Origin: Legionellaceae bacterium UBA2794
GTDB taxonomy: Bacteria > Pseudomonadota > Gammaproteobacteria > Legionellales > Legionellaceae
Assembly: GCA_002352055.1 (NCBI GenBank)
Contig: DEHS01000082.1
Coordinates: 8,593-20,430, forward strand
Direction: 5' to 3'
Length of the DNA: 11,838 nt
In this document: positions 6,754 to 11,838 of the stretch, one piece after another
How the letters are laid out: every line of letters begins with the position of its first letter
Numbering within the stretch: position 1 is the first letter of the stretch
The notes under the pieces: model-generated
Told to the model about the DNA's origin: nothing
Database searches by the model: none
The model's input: only the letters and a program-made list of their open reading frames with translations
Translations under genes and position numbers: made by a program

Positions 6754-6794
6754 TCTCTTCTGTCATCCCCGCGCAGGGAAGATAATTAACTAAT
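6754..6794. repeat. Centre of the long inverted repeat, with a small hairpin
   Basis: TCTTC (6756-6760) and GAAGA (6778-6782) can pair, or alternatively TCCC (6766-6769) with GGGA (6776-6779). The phrase TGTCATCCCCGCGCAGG resembles the start of GC-rich palindromes (TCATCCCCGC) common in intergenic DNA of intracellular bacteria. Here the second half is missing, so it may be a remnant. Confidence 0.4.
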
Positions 6795-6986
6795 TTACAA
6801 CATTATTGTACATTAAAAATTATGAAGGGATACCTCAATGCGTGGGGAAGACAACTATTAAACTTCAAAATTATTGTATAAAAAAATTATGAGGGGTTTC
6901 ACCCCTACGTGGTGATGACAAAACTGACATTTTGTATGATACCTTTAAAATTATGAGGGGGTATTTCACTCCGTTTGTGTTGAGAT
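6795..6986 (+). repeat. Right arm of the long inverted repeat (three units of 64-67 bp, plus orientation)
   Basis: Three units carry the motif ATTATGA(A/G)GGG, starting at 6819, 6886 and 6950 (spacing 67 and 64). Each motif is preceded by an AT-rich stretch such as ATTATTGTA, and the first two are followed by a CG-rich block (ATGCGTGGGGAAGACA, CTACGTGGTGATGACA). The third is more decayed (CCGTTTGTGTTGAGA). The second unit contains a perfect small hairpin, AGGGG, loop TTTCA, CCCCT (6892-6906). 6987-7139, before ligA, is AT-rich and shows no further repeat. Confidence 0.7.
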
Positions 6987-7064
6987 TTATTCATGAAAGG
7001 GGAATAAAGCTATGATACATTGATTACCGCTTTCCCGAGGAAGACTGTTGGTTTAGAGCTAATG

Positions 7065-7093
7065 TTGAGTGGAAGGCATCGATTCAGCTTAAT
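7065..7093 (+). promoter_or_regulatory. Possible ligA promoter
   Basis: TTGAGT (7065-7070) is followed after 17 bp by CTTAAT (7088-7093), about 45 bp before the ligA ATG. The -35 is fair and the -10 poor. It is the best candidate I could see outside the repeat array. Confidence 0.25.
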
Positions 7094-7139
7094 GAATATT
7101 AATGATAAACTGATTTTTTTAATTTTTGGATAAAATTTC

Positions 7140-9161
7140 ATGAGTCTGGATGATATCAAGGAACAAATCGATGCATTAAGAGAACAAATAAGGACTTACG
7201 ATCATCATTATTATGTGCAAGATGCCCCCTTGGTACCTGATGTTGAATACGACCGATGTTTTAAAACATTACAAGAATTAGAATTAAAATATCCTCAATT
7301 TTTAACCCAGGATTCCCCAACGCAAAGGGTAAGTGGAATAGCATCTGATGCGTTTATGCCAGTTGCCCACAAACAGCCTATGCTTTCCCTGGCCAATGTG
7401 TTTACTACTGAGGAATTACAAGCTTTTTTAAAAAGAGCAAAGGAAAAGCTCGATGAGCCTGATCAGGAATTGACGTTCACCTGTGAACCAAAACTGGATG
7501 GATTGGCAGTAAATATAACCTATGAGCATGGATTATTAATTCATGCCGCAACTCGAGGTGATGGAGTAGTAGGGGAGAATATTACCGCTAATATTAAAAC
7601 AATAAGTGCCGTTCCTCTTAAATTAAGAACTGATAATCCACCGCGATTAATCGAAATACGTGGCGAAGTGTACATTCCGAAAGCAGGCTTTGAGGCTTAT
7701 AATAAAAGAGCCCGCGAGCTTGGCGATAAAACGTTTGTCAATCCGCGAAATGCTGCAGCAGGAAGTTTGCGTCAGTTAAATCCAGCTATAACCGCCAATA
7801 GACCGCTTGCAATTTATTGTTATTCCATCGGTGCTTGTGAGGACTTTAAGCTACCTAATAGTCAATGGGAGCAATTACATTTACTGCAAGAGTTTGGCTT
7901 TCGCATTTCTTCTGAATCCAGAAGAGAAACCGGCATTCAAGGTTGTCTTGATTATTATAATTATATCTTATCGAAACGTGCCGATTTACCTTATGAAATT
8001 GATGGCGTGGTATACAAAATTGATAGCATTTCTTTACAGCAGCAATTAGGATATGTTTCTCGTGCTCCACGGTTTGCTTGCGCTCATAAATTTCCGGCAT
8101 CTGAAGAAATGACTCAGTTACTTGCTGTAGATTTTCAGGTGGGGAGAACAGGTGCATTAACCCCGGTCGCACGGTTGGAGCCAGTAAGTGTCGGTGGTGT
8201 TACGGTCAGTAATGCAACCTTACATAATTTAGATGAAATTATTCGTAAAGACATCCGTATTGGTGACCGTGTAATTATTCGTCGTGCAGGTGATGTGATT
8301 CCTGAAGTGGTTTCGGTCATCCTGGACAAACGTCCGCAGGTCACTAAGGAGATTACGCTCCCTTCTCATTGTCCCGTGTGTGGTTCTGATGTGGTGCGGG
8401 AAGAGGGAGAGGCAGTTGCGCGGTGTATCGGTGGGTTATTTTGTAAAGCACAATTAAAAAGAATGATGTGGCATTTTGCTTCCCGTAAAGCGATGTACAT
8501 CGAAGGGCTTGGTAGTGGTTTAATTGAGCAGTTAGTTGATGAGGGTCTAGTTCATCATCTTTCTGATTTATATGAATTGAATCTTGAAACTTTAGAACAA
8601 CTTCCACGCATGGGGAAGAAGTCTGCGAATAATCTGTTATCTGCTTTAGAACACAGCAAAACCACTACCTTTAATCGTTTTCTATATGCCTTAGGCATAC
8701 GTGAAATCGGTGAAGCCAGTGCCAGAGTATTGGCTGAACATTTCTCAGATATCAAAGCGATCCAATCTGCCACAATTGAAGAGTTAATGACTTTAAATGA
8801 TATTGGCCCCGTTGGCGCAGCCTATGTTGTCCATTTTTTTGCTCAGCCCCATAACATTGAAGTGATCAATCGCTTAGTCGAACTTGGCATTCATTGGCCA
8901 CAAACTGAGAAAAAACCGGTTAACCAGGAGAATCCTTTTTACGGTAAAACGGTGGTCTTAACTGGCACATTAAACAGCATGTCACGTGAAGAAGCCAAGG
9001 CAAAATTATTAGCACTCGGTGCTAAAGTAAGCGGTAGCGTTTCAGCTAAAACAGATTTTGTCATCGCAGGAGCCGAGGCGGGTTCGAAATTGACAAAAGC
9101 AAATGAGTTAGGCGTGACCGTTTTAGATGAAGAACAGCTGAATAGTATGCTGCTGAGTTAA
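7140..9161 (+). CDS. ligA: NAD-dependent DNA ligase LigA
   Basis: LigA seals 3'-OH/5'-phosphate nicks in duplex DNA during replication and repair, using NAD and releasing NMN. The 673-residue protein has the full family order: domain Ia with YDHHYYVQDAPLVPDVEYDR (20-39), which grips the NMN half of NAD; the adenylation domain with the active-site KLDG, Lys118 (motif EPKLDGLA, 116-123), TRGDGVVGE (138-146), EIRGEVYIP (172-180) and NPRNAAAGSLRQL (201-213); the OB fold with VGRTGALTPVARLEPV (334-349); a Cys4 zinc finger (C411, C414, C429, C435); helix-hairpin-helix repeats (about 450-570); and a C-terminal BRCT domain (about 598-673) with GKTVVLTGTL. All catalytic residues are present. The ribosome binding site is weak (TGGA about 9 nt upstream). 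No terminator is obvious before the next gene, 91 bp away. Confidence 0.98.
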   Translation: MSLDDIKEQIDALREQIRTYDHHYYVQDAPLVPDVEYDRCFKTLQELELKYPQFLTQDSPTQRVSGIASDAFMPVAHKQPMLSLANVFTTEELQAFLKRAKEKLDEPDQELTFTCEPKLDGLAVNITYEHGLLIHAATRGDGVVGENITANIKTISAVPLKLRTDNPPRLIEIRGEVYIPKAGFEAYNKRARELGDKTFVNPRNAAAGSLRQLNPAITANRPLAIYCYSIGACEDFKLPNSQWEQLHLLQEFGFRISSESRRETGIQGCLDYYNYILSKRADLPYEIDGVVYKIDSISLQQQLGYVSRAPRFACAHKFPASEEMTQLLAVDFQVGRTGALTPVARLEPVSVGGVTVSNATLHNLDEIIRKDIRIGDRVIIRRAGDVIPEVVSVILDKRPQVTKEITLPSHCPVCGSDVVREEGEAVARCIGGLFCKAQLKRMMWHFASRKAMYIEGLGSGLIEQLVDEGLVHHLSDLYELNLETLEQLPRMGKKSANNLLSALEHSKTTTFNRFLYALGIREIGEASARVLAEHFSDIKAIQSATIEELMTLNDIGPVGAAYVVHFFAQPHNIEVINRLVELGIHWPQTEKKPVNQENPFYGKTVVLTGTLNSMSREEAKAKLLALGAKVSGSVSAKTDFVIAGAEAGSKLTKANELGVTVLDEEQLNSMLLS

Positions 9162-9252
9162 GGGATTGAAAACTCATTCGTAGATACTCGCCAAGCTATT
9201 CGAGTTAAGGATATACTAGTATTATCAATTAATTAGCGCAGGGTAGAATCAG

Positions 9253-11433
9253 GTGCTCCGACTTGCCGTTGTCGTATTAGCAGCTTGTATAAGTGTAGTG
9301 AACCTTGCCTGCGCAAGTAACTGGATATTAAATAATCCCTATCCCGAGAGTGACGACACTAAAAACATTTATTATTCTTCTTATACGGAACAGCCTAAAA
9401 CTCTCGACCCTGCTCGCTCATACTCATCCAATGAATATGTTTTTATTGGTCAGATATATGAACCTTTATTAGAGTATGATTATTTTATAAGACCTTACCA
9501 ATTAGTCCCATTAACGGCTACGCAAATGCCAAGTGTGAGGTTTTTAGATGCTTCAGGAAAAGAGTTAACTGCAAATGAACAGGTAAAGCCTGCATTTACT
9601 GTGTACACAATACAAATTAAACCAGGAATTTTGTATCAGCCTCACCCAGCATTAGCTTTAAATAAATTTGGGGAAGATGAATACCGACATCTGCCAGAAG
9701 GGTATCTGGAGGATGAGGAAATTAATCAATTATCTGATTTTAAACATACGGGCACTCGTGAACTGCTGATTGATGATTACATATATCAAATAAAACGATT
9801 GGCAAATCCAGCAGTAAGTTCCCCAATATACGGTTTAATGAGCGATTATATTGTAGGTTTTGCTGAATATGGCAAAACATTACCCCAGTCTGCTTCTGCT
9901 AGTAATCCATATATAGATTTGCGTAAATATCCCCTTGCAGGAGTAAAGAAAATTGATGACTATACAATGGAAATTACGTTAAAGGGTCAATATTCCCAGT
10001 TTCTCTTCTGGTTAGCAATGCCCTTTTTTGCCCCAGTGCCCTGGGAAGCAGATTTGTTCTATTCGCAAGATGGAATGGATGACAAAAATCTGTCATTTGG
10101 GTGGTATCCCATTGGCACTGGGCCATTCATGCTCACTGAAAATAACCCTAACAGAAACATGGTATTAGAAAAAAACCCCAATTATCGTGAGGTTTTTTTC
10201 CCCGTGGATGCTTCAGAAAGTGATAAAAAAGCAGGCTATGTGGATAATGTTGGAAAAAGAATACCTCTGATTGACAAAGCTGTTTATAACCTGGAAAAGG
10301 AGTCTATCCCGCGTTGGAATAAGTTTTTGCAAGGCTATTATGATATTTCGGGCATTAGTGCCGATAGTTTTGATCAGGCAATTCATATTAATCGCTTTGG
10401 TGAGGCGATGTTAACTCAGGAAATGAAAGATAAAAAAATGCACTTAAGCCAGACTCTTGAACCCTACATTTATTATATGGGTTTTAATATGATGGATAAT
10501 GTGGTTGGCGGAAAAAGTGAACGCGCCCGAAAGTTGAGACAGGCCATTTCCATCGCAATAAACTTTGATGAGAATATCGCTATTTTTTATAACGGAAGAG
10601 GTAGAGCGGCTCAAGGACCTATTCCTCCTGGAATTTTCAGTTACAAAGAGGGTGAGGCTGGAATTAATCCTTATATGTACGAGTGGAAAAATAATACAGC
10701 TACCCGGCGCTCACTGGATGATGCTCGAAAATTATTAATTGAAGCGGGTTATCCTGGTGGTATCGATCCCGCAACTGGGAAACCATTGATTCTGCATTAT
10801 GACGTGACTACCAAAGGGGGGCCTGATGATAAGTCACTTCTGGATTGGATGCGAAAGCAATTTGCAAACATCGGTATTGATTTAAATATCAGAACCACGC
10901 TTTATAATCGATTTCAAGAAAAAATGCGTTTGGGGAACACTCAAATTTTTAGTTGGGGGTGGAACGCGGATTATCCTGATCCTGAGAATTTTCTGTTTCA
11001 ATTGTATGGACCCAATGGAAAAGTTACTTATGGAGGGGAAAATGCAGCCAATTACAGCAATCCAGAATTTGATCGCCTGTTTAATTTAATGAAAAATCGT
11101 AGTAATGACGCTGAAAGACAAAAATTAATTGATCGCATGATTGAAATAATTCGGTATGATGCACCCTGGATTTGGGGGATGCATCCAGAGGATTTTATTT
11201 TATCACAACGTTGGGTATCTAATGTAAAGCCTAATGGAATATCGACGAATACTTTAAAATTTGTTTCAGTTGATGCTAAAGCACGTAATCATTTAAGACA
11301 TGCCTGGAATAGTCCTGTTTTTTGGCCTTTAGTGGTATTACTTTTATTGATGATTGCCTTGCTCCTTCCTCTTCTCATCGCTTTTTATAAAAAAGAAAGA
11401 CAACCTGCAAAGAGGATGAAAATTAATGATTAG
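9253..11433 (+). CDS. Oligopeptide-type ABC transporter substrate-binding protein with C-terminal membrane anchor
   Basis: The 726-residue protein belongs to the DppA/OppA type (SBP_bac_5), which deliver peptides or related solutes to an inner-membrane ABC importer. Family features: TEQPKTLDPARSYSSNEY (45-62), YEPLLEYD (69-76), PIGTGPFMLTENNPNRNMVL (286-305), KLRQAISIAINFDE (427-440), ARKLLIEAGYPGG (491-503) and ADYPDPENFLFQLYGPNG (572-589). The start is GTG; an in-frame TAG at 9244 excludes a longer protein, and AGGG lies 9 nt upstream. The N-terminus is a short signal peptide, probably cut after A-C-A (19-21). Unusually, the C-terminus has a strong transmembrane segment (about 691-712) and a Lys/Arg-rich cytoplasmic tail. 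It is also longer than typical DppA/OppA proteins, with extra sequence near 95-220. It overlaps the permease gene by 8 bp. The substrate cannot be told from sequence. Confidence 0.93.
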   Translation: MLRLAVVVLAACISVVNLACASNWILNNPYPESDDTKNIYYSSYTEQPKTLDPARSYSSNEYVFIGQIYEPLLEYDYFIRPYQLVPLTATQMPSVRFLDASGKELTANEQVKPAFTVYTIQIKPGILYQPHPALALNKFGEDEYRHLPEGYLEDEEINQLSDFKHTGTRELLIDDYIYQIKRLANPAVSSPIYGLMSDYIVGFAEYGKTLPQSASASNPYIDLRKYPLAGVKKIDDYTMEITLKGQYSQFLFWLAMPFFAPVPWEADLFYSQDGMDDKNLSFGWYPIGTGPFMLTENNPNRNMVLEKNPNYREVFFPVDASESDKKAGYVDNVGKRIPLIDKAVYNLEKESIPRWNKFLQGYYDISGISADSFDQAIHINRFGEAMLTQEMKDKKMHLSQTLEPYIYYMGFNMMDNVVGGKSERARKLRQAISIAINFDENIAIFYNGRGRAAQGPIPPGIFSYKEGEAGINPYMYEWKNNTATRRSLDDARKLLIEAGYPGGIDPATGKPLILHYDVTTKGGPDDKSLLDWMRKQFANIGIDLNIRTTLYNRFQEKMRLGNTQIFSWGWNADYPDPENFLFQLYGPNGKVTYGGENAANYSNPEFDRLFNLMKNRSNDAERQKLIDRMIEIIRYDAPWIWGMHPEDFILSQRWVSNVKPNGISTNTLKFVSVDAKARNHLRHAWNSPVFWPLVVLLLLMIALLLPLLIAFYKKERQPAKRMKIND

Positions 11434-11838
11434 GTATTTAATCAGACGAATTGCCTATGCCATCCCTATTCTTTTTGGAATTAATTTACTTACTTTTATT
11501 TTGTTCTTTATGGTGAATAGTCCCGATGATATTGCGCGGATGCATTTGGGTAACAAGCATGTCGAACAACAGGCTATTGATGATTGGAAAGAAGTGCATG
11601 GTTATAATTTGCCTTTATTTTATAACGCTGAAAAATCGGGATTAAATACCATAAAACAAACTCTTTTTTATCAAAAATCCTTATTACTATTTACTTTTAA
11701 TTTTGGAGTTTCTGATGCGGGAAGAGATATAAGCAACGATATTAGCTATCGAATGTGGCCCAGTCTTGCCATTGCGCTTCCTATTTTATTTTTGAGTATT
11801 CTGATAAATATTGTTTTTGCTATGGCTATGGCATTTTT
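11426..11838 (+). CDS. ABC transporter permease, DppB/OppB type, N-terminal part (truncated by window edge)
   Basis: An open frame of 137 codons starts at ATG 11426 and runs off the right edge. The N-terminus MIRYLIRRIAYAIPILFGIN followed by LLTFILFFMVNSPDD is the classical first segment of DppB/OppB permeases: a basic R-rich cytoplasmic start, then a first transmembrane helix (about 10-30) and the periplasmic loop. DWKEVHGYNLPLFYN (53-67) fits the family's conserved loop (a helix, then LPL and an aromatic). FNFGVSDAG (92-100) matches the usual DFG.S region, and MWPSLAIALPILFLSILINI (109-128) starts the transporter domain. ATG overlaps the upstream stop in ATGATTAG, and AGAGGA lies 9 nt upstream. 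Expected but unseen downstream are a second permease and ATPase subunits. Confidence 0.92.
   Translation, partial: MIRYLIRRIAYAIPILFGINLLTFILFFMVNSPDDIARMHLGNKHVEQQAIDDWKEVHGYNLPLFYNAEKSGLNTIKQTLFYQKSLLLFTFNFGVSDAGRDISNDISYRMWPSLAIALPILFLSILINIVFAMAMAF

Noticed and set aside
6624..6986. CRISPR array
   Set aside because: The units are diverged, partly inverted, and the linkers are themselves related rather than unique spacers; no cas genes are in the window.
9253..9288. Lipobox L-A-A-C giving acylated Cys12 in the substrate-binding protein
   Set aside because: The hydrophobic core before Cys12 would be only about eight residues, and a longer signal with an A-C-A cleavage site at 19-21 fits better. 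It cannot be fully excluded.
1..11838. A new defence or mobile multi-gene system
   Set aside because: All long open frames are recognisable housekeeping or transport genes with expected motifs. No integrase, transposase, toxin-antitoxin, tRNA or phage gene was seen.

Overview
The window looks like the chromosome of a low-GC gammaproteobacterium, most likely Legionella or a close relative. This is inferred from AT-rich coding sequence, gammaproteobacterial-type MutS, RecA, AlaRS and LigA proteins, the gene order cinA/pncC-recA-recX-alaS, and GC-rich palindromic elements between genes that remind me of those in Legionella genomes. No database search was possible, so the genus is a judgement.

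Layout. Positions 1-550 (minus strand) hold the N-terminal third-or-less of mutS, running off the left edge. A divergent intergenic region of about 210 bp carries candidate promoters in both directions and leads to a short lipoprotein gene (763-942) that ends in a clear intrinsic terminator. Next comes a DNA-metabolism cluster on the plus strand: a stand-alone CinA C-terminal domain protein of PncC type (1017-1508), recA (1599-2648) behind a good extended -10 promoter, and recX (2641-3078), which overlaps recA by 8 bp. A 341-bp gap holds two tandem copies of a roughly 90-bp palindromic element, followed by alaS (3420-6002). After it stand mscL (6169-6555), a 584-bp gap filled largely by a long, imperfect, diverging inverted repeat of about 66-bp units, and ligA (7140-9161). 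The window closes with the start of an oligopeptide-type ABC import operon: a 726-residue substrate-binding protein with a C-terminal membrane anchor (9253-11433) and an overlapping DppB/OppB-type permease cut off by the right edge (11426-11838).

Function. mutS, recA, recX and ligA serve mismatch repair, recombination, control of RecA filaments and nick sealing. CinA/PncC recycles nicotinamide mononucleotide to nicotinate mononucleotide, which feeds NAD synthesis; NAD is the cofactor of LigA, though the two genes are not in one operon. alaS charges tRNA-Ala with proofreading, and mscL is the emergency osmotic valve. These are ordinary housekeeping genes. I found no convincing undescribed multi-gene system. 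The most interesting material is non-coding (the two families of palindromic repeats) together with the tail-anchored substrate-binding protein and the repeat-containing lipoprotein.
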